This document shows, piece by piece, positions 11,920 through 21,893 of a stretch of DNA of 64,000 nucleotides (its first letter is position 1; every line of letters starts with the position of its first letter). The translations under genes were made by a program, and so were the position numbers. Source of the stretch: Pseudomonas ovata (lineage in GTDB: Bacteria; Pseudomonadota; Gammaproteobacteria; Pseudomonadales; Pseudomonadaceae); assembly GCF_003131185.1 (NCBI RefSeq), contig NZ_QFFU01000004.1:124001-188000 (forward strand), given 5' to 3'. Under the pieces are notes generated by a model. It ran no database searches and was not told the origin of the DNA. It saw only the letters and a program-made list of their open reading frames with translations.

Positions 11920-12006
11920 GCAGCGACCAACGGTCGCGAAAGGGCCAGCCCAGCCACCCTCGCTCGTGCCTGACGCACGGCATTCGCGACCGTTGGTCGC
12001 TCCTAC
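11920..12006. repeat. REP pair, class III (GGGCCAG...GTGCCTGAC core)
   Basis: Two convergent REP arms, GCGACCAACGGTCGCGAA and TTCGCGACCGTTGGTCGC, enclose a core with GGGCCAGC and GTGCCTGAC. It lies tail to tail between blc and hutF. Similar cores recur near 44.2, 58.8-58.9 and 60.5 kb. Confidence 0.8.
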
Positions 12007-12062
12007 GGGCTTGTATCGACCCCTTATACAAGACCGGCACATTCAGGTTTTGCACCTGCGCC

Positions 12063-13424
12063 TTACAGCAGTGCCTTCAATACCCGCCCGAACGCTTCGG
12101 CGCTTTTGCGCTCTTGCTCGTGGTGCCCTTCGCGCACGACCCATTGACCATTGACCATCACATCGCGCACCTGACGGTCGGAGCCGGCAAACAGCCAGCG
12201 ATTGAGAATGGCGTCCTGCGTGGCCGTGGCCAGGTACGGGTCTTCGCCGTCCAGCACCAGCCAGTCGGCGCGCTGCCCCACGGCCAGGCGGCCCACCGGC
12301 TGGCCCAGGGCCTGGGCGCCGCCGGCCAGGGCCGCGTCGTACAGCGTACGGCCGACCATCGGCTGGTCTTGCCGGTACAAGCGATTGCGGCGCTGGTCGC
12401 GCAGGCGCTGGCCATACTCCAGCCAGCGCAGCTCCTCGACCACGCTCAACGACACATGGCTGTCCGAGCCAATGCCCCAGCGTCCGCCCTGGGCCATATA
12501 GTCCACCGCCGGAAACAGGCCGTCGCCCAGGTTGGCTTCGGTGGTCAGGCACAGGCCGGCCACTGCCCCGCTCTGCGCCATCAATTGCACTTCATCAGGC
12601 TGGGCATGGGTGGCGTGCACCAGGCACCAGCGCTCATCCACGGGCGCGTGCTCGAACAGCCATTGCAAGGGCCGCCGGCCGCTCCAGGCCAGGCAGTCAT
12701 CGACTTCCTTCTGCTGCTCGGCAATGTGGATATGCACCGGCGCCCGGCGATCACCGGCCACCAGCACTTCGTCGATCTGCCAGGGCGTGACCGCACGCAA
12801 CGAGTGAAAACACAGACCCAGGCGCTGGGCCGGCTGCTGCGCCAGGGCCGTGTGCAAACGCGATTGCAGCTCAAGGTAGCTGTCGGTGCTGTGGATAAAC
12901 CGCCGCTGGCCGGCGTTGGGTGCCTGGCCGCCAAAGCCTGAGTGGCTGTACAACACCGGCAACAGGGTCAGGCCGATGCCGGCACTGCGCGCTGCCCGGC
13001 TGATGCACAGGGCCAGCTCGGCCGGATCCGCATAGGGCCGTCCGTCCGTGTCGTGGTGCACGTAATGGAATTCGGCCACCGAGGTGTAGCCGGCCTTGAG
13101 CATCTCGATGTACAGCTGACGGGCAATGACTTCCAGTTGCTCGGGGCTGACCTGGCCGACCAGCCGGTACATCAGGTCGCGCCAGGTCCAGAAGCTGTCG
13201 TCCGGGCGCCCCGCCACTTCGGCCAGCCCCGCCATTGCGCGCTGGAACGCATGCGAGTGCAGGTTGGGCATGCCCGGCAGCACAGGACCTGCCAGGCGCT
13301 CGGCACCTTCGTGGGACGCACCGGCCTGCACCGACGCCAGCCGGCCCTGCGCATCGACCTCCAGCCGGACATCACAGGCCCAGCCTTCAGGCAGCAGCAC
13401 ACGCTCGGCAAAATAGGCAGCCAT
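12063..13424 (-). CDS. hutF: N-formimidoyl-L-glutamate deiminase
   Basis: Converts N-formimidoylglutamate to N-formylglutamate and ammonia, the step that defines the five-step histidine pathway of Pseudomonas. The 453-residue amidohydrolase has the metal-binding LHSHAFQRAM near residue 56, VAEFHYVHHD, a histidine in HIAEQQKEVDDC, and GIGSDSHVSLS with the catalytic aspartate. GAGGAG lies 8 nt before the ATG. It is divergent from hutC, with a HutC-type site between them, and its product feeds HutG. Confidence 0.94.
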   Translation of the reverse strand: MAAYFAERVLLPEGWACDVRLEVDAQGRLASVQAGASHEGAERLAGPVLPGMPNLHSHAFQRAMAGLAEVAGRPDDSFWTWRDLMYRLVGQVSPEQLEVIARQLYIEMLKAGYTSVAEFHYVHHDTDGRPYADPAELALCISRAARSAGIGLTLLPVLYSHSGFGGQAPNAGQRRFIHSTDSYLELQSRLHTALAQQPAQRLGLCFHSLRAVTPWQIDEVLVAGDRRAPVHIHIAEQQKEVDDCLAWSGRRPLQWLFEHAPVDERWCLVHATHAQPDEVQLMAQSGAVAGLCLTTEANLGDGLFPAVDYMAQGGRWGIGSDSHVSLSVVEELRWLEYGQRLRDQRRNRLYRQDQPMVGRTLYDAALAGGAQALGQPVGRLAVGQRADWLVLDGEDPYLATATQDAILNRWLFAGSDRQVRDVMVNGQWVVREGHHEQERKSAEAFGRVLKALL

Positions 13425-13451
13425 CGACTCAACTCCTCATCGGGGATCACT

Positions 13452-13461
13452 TGTATATACA
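13452..13461. promoter_or_regulatory. Predicted HutC operator between hutF and hutC
   Basis: TGTATATACA is a perfect palindrome that fits the TGTA-N2-TACA pattern of Pseudomonas hut operators. It lies 28 bp upstream of the hutF start codon and about 100 bp upstream of hutC. An overlapping partial repeat TATACA follows at 13462-13467. Confidence 0.65.
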
Positions 13462-13564
13462 TATACAGGTGTTCGATCAGACGGTAAACTCCGGCGTACT
13501 TGCCGCGCTTCGGGTTAATGGTTAGCGTGGTGGCTGTTTCGATCCTCATACAAGGACTTCCACG

Positions 13565-14314
13565 TTGCCGACCCCGCCTGCCACCTCATCTCTGGCCGCC
13601 CATCTGGACGAGAGCCCGGCCCCGCTGTACGCCCGGGTCAAACAGATGATCGTCCAGCAGATCCAGCGCGGCACCTGGCCGCCGCACCACCGGGTGCCGT
13701 CCGAGAGCGAACTGGTTACCGAGCTGGGCTTCAGCCGCATGACCATCAACCGCGCCCTGCGCGAGCTGACCGCCGAGGGCCTGCTGGTGCGCATGCAGGG
13801 CGTGGGCACCTTCGTGGCCGAGCCCAAGACCCAGTCGGCCTTGTTCGAGGTCAACAACATCGCCGACGAGATCGCCGCCCGTGGTCACCGCCATAGCTGC
13901 CGGGTGGTCCTGCTGCAGGAAGAAACCGCCGGTGCCGACCGCGCCGTGGCGCTGGACATGCGTGAAGGCCAGAAGGTGTTCCATTCGCTGATCGTGCATT
14001 ACGAGAACGACATCGCGGTGCAGATCGAAGACCGCTTCGTCAACGCGCAGGTCGCGCCTGACTACCTGCACCAGGACTTCACCCGCCAGACGCCTTATGC
14101 CTACCTGTCACAGGTTGCGCCATTGACCGAAGGCGAGCACGTGGTCGAGGCGATTCTGGCCAACCCTGAAGAATGCCGGCTGTTGCAGATCGACGCCGGC
14201 GAGCCGTGCCTGCTGATCCGCCGCCGCACCTGGTCCGGGCGCCAGCCGGTCACCGCCGCTCGGCTGATCCACCCCGGTTCCCGCCATCGCCTGGAAGGAC
14301 GGTTCAGCAAATGA
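13565..14314 (+). CDS. hutC: Histidine utilisation repressor (GntR/HutC family)
   Basis: Urocanate-responsive repressor of the hut genes, 249 residues. The N-terminal winged helix has PSESELVTELGFSRMTINRALRELTAEGLL at about 45-75, and the C-terminal UTRA ligand domain spans about 95-245. The TTG start at 13565 has AAGGA 8 nt upstream; the next in-frame ATG would cut into the DNA-binding domain. Its stop overlaps the start of hutD (ATGA). Predicted operators lie upstream of hutF/hutC and of hutU. Confidence 0.93.
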   Translation: MPTPPATSSLAAHLDESPAPLYARVKQMIVQQIQRGTWPPHHRVPSESELVTELGFSRMTINRALRELTAEGLLVRMQGVGTFVAEPKTQSALFEVNNIADEIAARGHRHSCRVVLLQEETAGADRAVALDMREGQKVFHSLIVHYENDIAVQIEDRFVNAQVAPDYLHQDFTRQTPYAYLSQVAPLTEGEHVVEAILANPEECRLLQIDAGEPCLLIRRRTWSGRQPVTAARLIHPGSRHRLEGRFSK

Positions 14315-14916
14315 CCCAGACCACCCTACTGCGTGCCACCGACTACCCGCGCATGCCCTGGAAAAACGGCGGTGGCAGCACCGAAGAAATCACTCGTGAC
14401 GGCGGCGACGCACTGGACGGGTTCGGCTGGCGCGTGTCGATTGCCGACATCGAGGCCAGCGGCGGCTTTTCGGTGTTTGCCGGCTACCAGCGCATCATCA
14501 CCGTGCTGCAAGGCGCCGGCATGACCCTGGACATCGACGGCCACACCAGCCGGGCGCTGCAGGTATCCGATCCGTTTGCCTTCAGCGGCGACAGCCAGGT
14601 TGCCTGCACCCTGCTCGACGGGCCGATCCGCGACTTCAACCTGATCTACCACCCGCGACGCTTCGCCGCCCGCCTGCACTGGCTGGATGTGCGCGCACCG
14701 CAGCGGGTGTTCAGCTCGGCCACCACCGTGCTGCTGTTCAGCGCGGCCCGGCAAATGGCCTGCAGCCTCGATGACGGCGCCTGGGACATCCTGGGCCTGC
14801 ATGACTGCCTGCGCATCGACAACCCAGGACGCCTGCTGGCGCTTGAATTGCAGGCCCCCACCGCCAGCCGCTGCTGCCTGATCGAACTGACCGCCGTGTC
14901 GGTGAACCCGGCCTGA
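14311..14916 (+). CDS. hutD: HutD family protein
   Basis: Cupin-fold protein of 201 residues conserved in Pseudomonas hut clusters, thought to moderate hut expression or urocanate level rather than to catalyse a pathway step. The family marker MPWKNGGGSTEEI is at the N-terminus, followed by FGWRVSIADIEASGGFS. The ATG overlaps the hutC stop by the ATGA arrangement, so translation is coupled. The frame is open further upstream, but only as a hutC shadow. Confidence 0.9.
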   Translation: MTQTTLLRATDYPRMPWKNGGGSTEEITRDGGDALDGFGWRVSIADIEASGGFSVFAGYQRIITVLQGAGMTLDIDGHTSRALQVSDPFAFSGDSQVACTLLDGPIRDFNLIYHPRRFAARLHWLDVRAPQRVFSSATTVLLFSAARQMACSLDDGAWDILGLHDCLRIDNPGRLLALELQAPTASRCCLIELTAVSVNPA

Positions 14917-15019
14917 AAAATAATTTTCGATTCACTGCATCCAGATCGTCGCGCCGCGTGTAGTACCTCACAGCAGCTACCGAGTTGCTAAGCGCGGTTC
15001 AACTTCTGGAGATACCTGC

Positions 15020-15547
15020 ATGAACGCAAAACGCTTGCTCTGCCTGGCTGGGACCACCCTGGCACTCACCTGCCTGACCCCTGCGGCCTTCGCCCAGGCC
15101 GACCTGCCCGAAAGCGTCCGGGTGCCGGCTGGCCACAAGCTCAGCATGGAAACCACCGGCGTGGGTGAAATCACCTACGAATGCAAGGCCAGTGCTGCTG
15201 GCAAGCTGGAATGGACCTTCGCCGGCCCCAAGGCCGTGCTCAATGACCGCAGCGGCAAGGCCGTCGGCAGCTACTACGGTCCACCCGCCACCTGGGAAAG
15301 CAAGGACGGCTCGAAGCTGACCGGCACCCAGGTCGCCGTGGCACCGTCGAGCGCCGGCAACCTGCCTTACCAACTGGTCAAGGCCAACCCGGCCGAAGGC
15401 AAGGGCGCCATGACGGGCGTCACCTATATCCAGCGCACCGCGCTCAAGGGCGGCGTCGCCCCGACCACCGCCTGTGGCGAGAGCAACAAGGGCGCCAAGG
15501 AAATGGTCAAGTACCAGGCTGACTACCTGTTCTGGTCGAGCAACTGA
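15020..15547 (+). CDS. Secreted DUF3455 protein
   Basis: Exported protein of 175 residues with a clear signal peptide ending in AFAQA. The mature part has the DUF3455 features YECKASAAGKLEWTFAGP and YYGPPATWESKDGS and two cysteines that could pair. Function is unknown; in many genomes DUF3455 genes sit beside ECF sigma/anti-sigma pairs, as here, so it may be a target or signal partner of that pair. It stands between hutD and hutU on the same strand but has no evident link to histidine breakdown. Confidence 0.82.
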   Translation: MNAKRLLCLAGTTLALTCLTPAAFAQADLPESVRVPAGHKLSMETTGVGEITYECKASAAGKLEWTFAGPKAVLNDRSGKAVGSYYGPPATWESKDGSKLTGTQVAVAPSSAGNLPYQLVKANPAEGKGAMTGVTYIQRTALKGGVAPTTACGESNKGAKEMVKYQADYLFWSSN

Positions 15548-15642
15548 TCATTCATACGCGATGATGGCGCGCTGCCGGTAGGCTATGCTCTGCCCGGCAG
15601 CCTCGTTCGAGGTCGCAGTAATCCACTGGATGGCGGATCGAC

Positions 15643-16200
15643 TTGACCTCGTACGAAGCGCATTTTGACTATGAAGCCGCGCTGCACGCCTGCGCTCGCG
15701 GCGAGCGCCAGGCCCTGCAGCGTCTCTACCAGCAGGAAAGTCCTCGCTTGCTGGGCGTGGTGCTGCGCATCGTGCGTGACCGCGCACGGGCCGAAGACAT
15801 CGTGCACGACGCCTTTATCAAGGTCTGGACCCAGGCCCACCGCTTTGACGCGCAACGCGGCTCGGCGCGCGGCTGGATCTTTACCCTGACCCGCCACCTG
15901 GCGCTCAACCAGGTGCGCAACGGGGCCCGCGAAGTGCAGGCCGAAGACGACGAACCTGCGGCCACCGCGACGCTGGAAGGCTGGCAGGACGCCGCCGATG
16001 CCTTTGACTGGCAAGTGAACCCCGGACGCCTGCAGCATTGCCTGGAACAGCTGGAACCGGTACGCCGCCACTGCGTCTGCCAGGCTTATGTCGACGGCTA
16101 CACGCACCAGCAGATCGCACAACAATTGAGCGCGCCACTGGGCACGGTCAAAGCCTGGATCAAACGCAGCCTGACGGCCTTGCGGGAGTGCATGGGGTGA
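15643..16200 (+). CDS. ECF-type RNA polymerase sigma factor
   Basis: Alternative sigma factor of 185 residues. Region 2 spans about 25-95 (RIVRDRARAEDIVHDAFIKVW, then GWIFTLTRHLALNQVR). Region 4 spans about 130-182 (YVDGYTHQQIAQQLSAPLGTVKAWIKR). The first in-frame start is TTG at 15643, with only a weak ribosome site. The stop overlaps the GTG of the anti-sigma gene. It belongs to the SigK-like ECF group that pairs with RskA anti-sigmas. Targets are unknown; the preceding DUF3455 gene is a candidate. Confidence 0.88.
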   Translation: MTSYEAHFDYEAALHACARGERQALQRLYQQESPRLLGVVLRIVRDRARAEDIVHDAFIKVWTQAHRFDAQRGSARGWIFTLTRHLALNQVRNGAREVQAEDDEPAATATLEGWQDAADAFDWQVNPGRLQHCLEQLEPVRRHCVCQAYVDGYTHQQIAQQLSAPLGTVKAWIKRSLTALRECMG

Positions 16201-16895
16201 ATACGACACCTGATCGCGAACTCGATGAACTGGCCGGCGAATACGTGCTGGGCACTTTGTCGGCCGCTGGGCGCGCCGAGGTCGAGCGACGCCTGCCGCT
16301 TGAGCCTGCGCTGCAAGCTGCCGTAGAGGCCTGGGAAGCGCGCCTGCTGCCGCTGGCCGACCTGGCCGAACCGGTGCAACCCTCCGATAACCTGTGGCCG
16401 CGTATCGAGCGCAGCCTGCCCGCTACCGTACGCCCGATTGCAGACGCCCGCCGCTGGCGCAACAGCCTGGGCCTGTGGCGCGGGCTGGCCGGGGCCGGGC
16501 TGGCCGCCTCGCTGGTACTGGGCAGCCTGCTGCTGATGCGTCCGGCCGTCCAGCCGCCGTCCTACCTGGTGGTACTGGTTGCACCGCAGGACAAGGCACC
16601 GGGCTGGGTCATCCAGACCAGCGACACCCGCCAGATCCAGCTGATTCCGCTGGGCACCACCGAGGTGCCGGGCGACAAGGCACTGGAGTTCTGGACCAAG
16701 GGCGACGATTGGCAAGGCCCGGTTTCGCTGGGCCTGGTCAAGCCTGGCCAGACCCTGCAAGTGCCGCTGGACAAACTGCCGCCGCTGCAACCCAACCAGC
16801 TGTTCGAGCTGACCCTGGAAAACGCCACCGGCTCGCCGATCGGCAAGCCCACCGGCCCGATCCAGTTCATTGGCCGGGCGGTGAAGGTTATCTGA
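16197..16895 (+). CDS. RskA-type anti-sigma factor
   Basis: Membrane anti-sigma of 232 residues. The cytoplasmic N-terminal domain has ELAGEYVLGTLSAAGRAEVE at about 9-28. One transmembrane helix follows near 100-118 (AGAGLAASLVLGSLLLM). The periplasmic RskA domain carries LVAPQDKAPGWVIQ and ends in IQFIGRA. GTG 16197 overlaps the sigma stop (GTGA) with GGGAG 9 nt upstream, so the two are translationally coupled. It should hold the ECF factor at the membrane until an envelope signal triggers cleavage. Confidence 0.86.
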   Translation: MNTTPDRELDELAGEYVLGTLSAAGRAEVERRLPLEPALQAAVEAWEARLLPLADLAEPVQPSDNLWPRIERSLPATVRPIADARRWRNSLGLWRGLAGAGLAASLVLGSLLLMRPAVQPPSYLVVLVAPQDKAPGWVIQTSDTRQIQLIPLGTTEVPGDKALEFWTKGDDWQGPVSLGLVKPGQTLQVPLDKLPPLQPNQLFELTLENATGSPIGKPTGPIQFIGRAVKVI

Positions 16896-16937
16896 CGGGG
16901 CTCTATCGACAGGCCCGCGGCGCCTGTGCCGCCGCGT

Positions 16938-16960
16938 TCGCGACCGTTGGTCGCTCCTAC
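16938..16960. repeat. Single REP arm
   Basis: TTCGCGACCGTTGGTCGCTC followed by CTAC is a lone REP arm 42 bp after the anti-sigma stop. It marks the 3' end of the DUF3455-sigma-anti-sigma module. Confidence 0.75.
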
Positions 16961-17035
16961 GGGTTCTGTGGCACTTGCGAAAAGGACCAGTACCTCCAAG
17001 ACAGCATCTGTGGGTGTGGATTTTTTTGCCTGAGA

Positions 17036-17055
17036 CTACTTGTATGTACAAGTAG
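17036..17055. promoter_or_regulatory. Predicted HutC operator upstream of hutU
   Basis: CTACTTGTATGTACAAGTAG has 9-bp complementary arms around a central TG. It matches the CTTGTATGTACAAG operator I recall for the P. putida hutU promoter. It ends 89 bp before the hutU GTG. The site at hutF is a shorter version of the same motif. Confidence 0.82.
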
Positions 17056-17144
17056 ATACATGTTCAACTAGCGCTCATCACCCATGCGCCGCTGGCCCCG
17101 TCTGCACGGCAGGCTGGTTTGGATTGAACATCGAGGATTTTTTC

Positions 17145-18860
17145 GTGAGCACCGACAAACAAGACCTCAAGCAAGACTGGACCCGCCACCGCAACGTCGA
17201 AGTGCGTGCCGCCCGTGGCACGCAACTGACCGCCAAAAGCTGGCTGACCGAAGCCCCGCTGCGCATGCTGATGAACAACCTCGACCCGGAAGTGGCCGAA
17301 AACCCCAAGGAACTGGTGGTCTACGGTGGCATCGGCCGGGCCGCGCGCAACTGGGAGTGCTACGACAAAATCGTCGAAAGCCTGCAAAACCTCGAAGACG
17401 ATGAAACCCTGCTGGTGCAGTCCGGCAAGCCGGTGGGCGTGTTCAAGACCCACAGCAACGCACCGCGCGTCCTGATCGCCAACTCCAACCTGGTGCCGCA
17501 CTGGGCCAGTTGGGAGCACTTCAACGAGCTGGACGCCAAGGGCCTGGCCATGTACGGCCAGATGACCGCCGGCAGCTGGATCTACATCGGCAGCCAGGGC
17601 ATCGTCCAGGGCACCTACGAAACCTTCGTCGAAGCCGGTCGCCAGCATTACAACAATGACCTCAAGGGTCGCTGGGTCCTGACCGCAGGCCTGGGCGGCA
17701 TGGGCGGCGCGCAACCCCTGGCCGCCACCCTGGCCGGCGCCTGCTCGCTGAACATCGAATGCCAGCAGGTCAGCATCGATTTCCGCCTCAACAGCCGCTA
17801 CGTCGACGAGCAGGCCACTGACCTGGACGACGCCCTGGCCCGTATCGCCCGCTACACCGCCGAAGGCAAGGCCATCTCCATCGCCCTGCTGGGCAACGCC
17901 GCTGAAATCCTGCCGGAACTGGTCCGTCGCGGCGTGCGCCCGGACATGGTCACCGACCAGACCAGCGCCCACGACCCGCTCAACGGCTACCTGCCGGCCG
18001 GCTGGAGCTGGGACGAGTATCGCGCACGGGCCAAGACCGAACCGGCCGAAGTGATCAAGGCGGCCAAGCAGTCGATGGCCGTGCACGTCAAGGCGATGCT
18101 GGCGTTCCAGAAGCAGGGCATCCCCACCTTCGACTACGGCAACAACATTCGCCAGATGGCCAAGGAAGTCGGCGTCCAGGACGCCTTCGACTTCCCCGGT
18201 TTCGTACCGGCCTATATCCGTCCGCTGTTCTGCCGCGGCATCGGCCCGTTCCGCTGGGCGGCGCTGTCCGGTGACCCGCAGGACATCTACAAGACCGACG
18301 CCAAGGTCAAGGAACTGATTCCCGACGACGCCCACCTGCACAACTGGCTCGACATGGCCCGCGAGCGCATCAGCTTCCAGGGCCTGCCGGCACGCATCTG
18401 CTGGGTCGGCCTGGGCCAGCGCGCCAGGCTGGGCCTGGCATTCAATGAAATGGTGCGCAGCGGCGAGCTGTCGGCCCCGGTCGTCATCGGCCGCGACCAT
18501 CTGGACTCGGGCTCGGTGTCCAGCCCCAACCGCGAGACCGAAGCCATGCGCGACGGCTCCGACGCCGTCTCCGACTGGCCGCTGCTCAACGCCCTACTCA
18601 ACACCGCCAGCGGCGCGACCTGGGTCTCGCTGCACCACGGCGGCGGCGTGGGCATGGGCTTTTCGCAGCACTCGGGCATGGTCATCGTCTGCGACGGCAC
18701 CGACGAAGCCGCTGCACGCATCGCCCGCGTACTGCATAACGACCCGGCCACCGGCGTCATGCGCCATGCCGATGCCGGCTACCAGATTGCCATTGATTGC
18801 GCCAAAGAGCAGGGTCTGAACCTGCCGATGATCGACGCCCAACGCCCTGCACACGCTTGA
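17145..18860 (+). CDS. hutU: Urocanate hydratase (urocanase)
   Basis: Converts urocanate to imidazolonepropionate with tightly bound NAD+, the second step of histidine degradation. The 571-residue protein shows the N-terminal [15 protein letters not shown], the glycine-rich [14 protein letters not shown], the cysteine in [15 protein letters not shown] and [20 protein letters not shown] 17145 is chosen because GAGGA lies 7 nt before it; the frame is open 35 codons upstream, through the HutC operator. Codons 5-7 hold AACAAGAC, a 7/8 match to the A-rich Hfq/Crc motif, consistent with catabolite repression. First gene of hutUHTIG. Confidence 0.95.
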   Translation: MSTDKQDLKQDWTRHRNVEVRAARGTQLTAKSWLTEAPLRMLMNNLDPEVAENPKELVVYGGIGRAARNWECYDKIVESLQNLEDDETLLVQSGKPVGVFKTHSNAPRVLIANSNLVPHWASWEHFNELDAKGLAMYGQMTAGSWIYIGSQGIVQGTYETFVEAGRQHYNNDLKGRWVLTAGLGGMGGAQPLAATLAGACSLNIECQQVSIDFRLNSRYVDEQATDLDDALARIARYTAEGKAISIALLGNAAEILPELVRRGVRPDMVTDQTSAHDPLNGYLPAGWSWDEYRARAKTEPAEVIKAAKQSMAVHVKAMLAFQKQGIPTFDYGNNIRQMAKEVGVQDAFDFPGFVPAYIRPLFCRGIGPFRWAALSGDPQDIYKTDAKVKELIPDDAHLHNWLDMARERISFQGLPARICWVGLGQRARLGLAFNEMVRSGELSAPVVIGRDHLDSGSVSSPNRETEAMRDGSDAVSDWPLLNALLNTASGATWVSLHHGGGVGMGFSQHSGMVIVCDGTDEAAARIARVLHNDPATGVMRHADAGYQIAIDCAKEQGLNLPMIDAQRPAHA

Positions 18861-18876
18861 TAACGGAGCGACACAC

Positions 18877-20409
18877 GTGAACGACTTCAACCTGATTCCC
18901 GGCCAACTCTCGCTGGTGCACCTGCGCAATATCCTGCGCGAGCCGGTGCGGCTGGCCCTGGACAGCAGCGCCGACCAGCCGATCGAGCAAAGCGTGGCCT
19001 GCGTCGAGAAGATCCTGGCCGAGAACCGCACCGCCTACGGCATCAACACCGGTTTCGGCCTGCTGGCCTCGACCCGCATTGCCAGTGAAGACCTGGAAAA
19101 CCTGCAGCGTTCGCTGGTGCTGTCGCATGCCGCCGGCGTCGGCCAGCCGCTGGACGACGCGCTGGTGCGCCTGATCATGGTGCTCAAGGTCAACAGCCTG
19201 GCGCGCGGCTTTTCCGGCATTCGCCGGGGGGTGATCGATGCGCTGATTGCGCTGATCAACGCCGAGGTCTACCCGCACATTCCGCTCAAGGGTTCAGTCG
19301 GTGCCTCCGGCGACCTCGCACCGCTGGCGCACATGTCACTGGTGCTGCTGGGCGAAGGCAAGGCGCGGCACAAGGGCCAGTGGCTCGAAGCCCGCGAAGC
19401 CCTGGCCGTGGCCGGCCTGCAACCGCTGACCCTGGCGGCCAAGGAAGGCCTGGCGCTGCTCAACGGCACCCAGGTGTCGACCGCCTATGCCTTGCGTGGG
19501 CTGTTCGAAGCCGAGGACCTGTTCGCCGGCGCCATGGTCTGCGGCGCGCTGACGGTCGAGGCGGTGCTGGGCTCGCGCTCGCCATTCGATGCGCGCATCC
19601 ACGCCGCTCGCGGCCAGCGCGGGCAAATCGACGTAGCCGCCGGCTACCGGGCCCTGCTGGGCGCCAGCAGTGAAGTGTCCGAGTCGCACCGCAACTGCGA
19701 CAAGGTCCAGGACCCGTACTCGCTGCGCTGCCAGCCGCAGGTCATGGGCGCCTGCCTGACGCAGATGCGCCAGGCTGCCGAAGTGCTGCAGGTCGAGGCC
19801 AACGCGGTGTCCGACAACCCGCTGGTGTTCGCGGCCGAAAACGAAGTGATCTCCGGCGGCAACTTCCATGCGGAGCCGGTGGCCATGGCCGCCGACAACC
19901 TGGCCCTGGCGATTGCCGAGATCGGCTCGCTGAGCGAGCGGCGCATTTCGCTGATGATGGACAAGCACATGTCGCAGTTGCCGCCGTTCCTGGTGGCCAA
20001 CGGCGGGGTCAACTCCGGCTTCATGATCGCCCAGGTCACCGCCGCCGCGCTGGCCAGCGAAAACAAGGCGCTGGCGCACCCGCACAGCGTCGACAGCCTG
20101 CCGACCTCGGCCAACCAGGAAGACCACGTGTCGATGGCGCCGGCAGCCGGCAAGCGGCTGTGGGAAATGGCAGAAAACGTTCGTGGCGTTCTTGCCGTAG
20201 AATGGCTGGCTGCCTGCCAGGGCCTGGACTTGCGCAACGGGTTGAAAACCTCGCCTGTGCTGGAGCAAGCCCGCGCCACCCTGCGCAGCAAGGTGCCGTC
20301 CTATGAGAAGGACCGCTTTTTCGCACCGGACATCGAAGCTGCAATCGCGCTGTTGTCCTCGACATGCCTGAACCCGCTGGTTCCTGCCCATCTGTTGCCG
20401 AGCCTGTAA
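18877..20409 (+). CDS. hutH: Histidine ammonia-lyase (histidase)
   Basis: Deaminates L-histidine to urocanate. The 510-residue protein has the autocatalytic MIO triad Ala143-Ser144-Gly145 within [15 protein letters not shown], and the active-site stretches YGINTGFG near residue 53 and SDNPLVF. GTG start with CGGAG upstream, 16 bp after the hutU stop. Only one hutH copy is in this cluster; some pseudomonads have a second. Confidence 0.96.
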   Translation: MNDFNLIPGQLSLVHLRNILREPVRLALDSSADQPIEQSVACVEKILAENRTAYGINTGFGLLASTRIASEDLENLQRSLVLSHAAGVGQPLDDALVRLIMVLKVNSLARGFSGIRRGVIDALIALINAEVYPHIPLKGSVGASGDLAPLAHMSLVLLGEGKARHKGQWLEAREALAVAGLQPLTLAAKEGLALLNGTQVSTAYALRGLFEAEDLFAGAMVCGALTVEAVLGSRSPFDARIHAARGQRGQIDVAAGYRALLGASSEVSESHRNCDKVQDPYSLRCQPQVMGACLTQMRQAAEVLQVEANAVSDNPLVFAAENEVISGGNFHAEPVAMAADNLALAIAEIGSLSERRISLMMDKHMSQLPPFLVANGGVNSGFMIAQVTAAALASENKALAHPHSVDSLPTSANQEDHVSMAPAAGKRLWEMAENVRGVLAVEWLAACQGLDLRNGLKTSPVLEQARATLRSKVPSYEKDRFFAPDIEAAIALLSSTCLNPLVPAHLLPSL

Positions 20410-20504
20410 CGCCTTTCACGCGTCTGACAGTGCCCGTCATGGTCGATGGCTGCAGGGAGGTGTTCTTGCAGCCATTTGCCATACCCGTAATGAATGGACC
20501 TGAA

Positions 20505-21881
20505 ATGACGTCACAAGATGGTTTGAAACGCGGGCTGTCCGCCCGTCACATCCGCTTCATGGCCTTGGGCTCGGCCATCGGCACGGGGCTGTTCTACGGC
20601 TCGGCCGCCGCCATCCAGCAGGCCGGCCCCGCCGTGCTGCTGGCCTACCTGATCGGTGGGGCGGCGGTGTTCATGGTCATGCGCGCCCTGGGCGAGATGG
20701 CCGTGCACGACCCGGTGTCCGGCTCGTTCAGCCATTACGCCACCCGTTACCTGGGGCCGTTGTCGGGCTTTGTGCTGGGCTGGACCTACGCCTTCGAGAT
20801 GATCATCGTCTGCCTGGCCGACATCACCGCCTTCGGCATGTACATGGGCTTCTGGTTTCCCGAGGTGCCGCGCTGGATCTGGGTGCTGAGCATCGTGTTC
20901 TTCATCGCCGCGCTGAACCTGTGCAACGTCAAGGTCTTTGGCGAGGCCGAATTCTGGCTGTCACTGCTCAAGGTCAGCGCGATCGTCGCGATGATCCTCG
21001 GCGGTGCCGGGATCATGCTGTTCGGCCTGGGCAGCGTCAGCAGCGACACGCCGATCGGCATCAGCAACCTGTGGGCGCATGGCGGCTTCATGCCCAACGG
21101 CATCGGCGGGCTGATCGCGTCGCTGGCCGTGGTGATGTTCGCCTTCGGCGGCATCGAAATCATCGGCATCACCGCCGGTGAAGCCAAGGACCCCAAGCGC
21201 AGCCTGCCGCAGGCGATCAACGCCGTGCCGCTGCGCATCCTGCTGTTCTATGTGCTGACCCTGTTCGTGGTGATGTGCCTGTTCCCCTGGACGCAGATCG
21301 GTACGCAGGGCAGCCCGTTCGTGCAGATTTTCAGCAACCTGGGCCTGTCGCAGGCGGCGACCATTCTCAATATCGTGGTGATCTCGGCGGCCGTGTCGGC
21401 CATCAACAGCGACGTCTTCGGTGCCGGACGCATCATGTACGGCATGGCAAAAGACGGCCAGGCGCCGGCCGGCTTCGCCGCACTGTCGAAACAGGGCGTG
21501 CCGTGGATGACCGCCGTGGTCATGGGCCTGACCCTGCTGGTGGGCGTGGTGCTCAACTACGCGATCCCGGACAACCTGTTCCTGCTGATCGCCTCGGTGG
21601 CGACCTTCGCCACGGTCTGGGTCTGGCTGATGATCCTGCTCACGCAAGTGGCCATGCGCCGCTCGATGAGTGCTGAAGAGGTCAGCCAGCTGCAATTTCC
21701 GGTGCCGTTCTGGCCATGGGGCCCGGCGCTGGCTATCGTTTTCATGCTGTTCATTTTCGGTGTGCTGGGCTGGTTCCCGGCCAGCCGCACCGCCTTGCTG
21801 GTCGGCGCCGCCTGGGTGGTGCTGCTGGTGATTGCCTACTCCATCTGGGTCAGACCCAAGATCCCGAGCCCGCACAAATAA
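20505..21881 (+). CDS. hutT: Histidine permease (APC family, ProY/HutT-type)
   Basis: Inner-membrane amino acid transporter of 458 residues with about 12 hydrophobic segments. The APC signature [21 protein letters not shown] is in the first helix and [21 protein letters not shown] lies after helix 6. Position between hutH and hutI indicates histidine uptake; by sequence alone it could be called ProY. Starts at 20490 and 20505 are both possible. 20505 is chosen because it gives the usual length and has TGGA nearby. Confidence 0.85.
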   Translation: MTSQDGLKRGLSARHIRFMALGSAIGTGLFYGSAAAIQQAGPAVLLAYLIGGAAVFMVMRALGEMAVHDPVSGSFSHYATRYLGPLSGFVLGWTYAFEMIIVCLADITAFGMYMGFWFPEVPRWIWVLSIVFFIAALNLCNVKVFGEAEFWLSLLKVSAIVAMILGGAGIMLFGLGSVSSDTPIGISNLWAHGGFMPNGIGGLIASLAVVMFAFGGIEIIGITAGEAKDPKRSLPQAINAVPLRILLFYVLTLFVVMCLFPWTQIGTQGSPFVQIFSNLGLSQAATILNIVVISAAVSAINSDVFGAGRIMYGMAKDGQAPAGFAALSKQGVPWMTAVVMGLTLLVGVVLNYAIPDNLFLLIASVATFATVWVWLMILLTQVAMRRSMSAEEVSQLQFPVPFWPWGPALAIVFMLFIFGVLGWFPASRTALLVGAAWVVLLVIAYSIWVRPKIPSPHK

Positions 21882-21893
21882 CCTGGAGATCCA

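Noticed and set aside
11421-12941. 506-residue plus-strand frame spanning blc and hutF
   Set aside because: Overlaps blc in another frame and hutF antisense; no independent start or motif.
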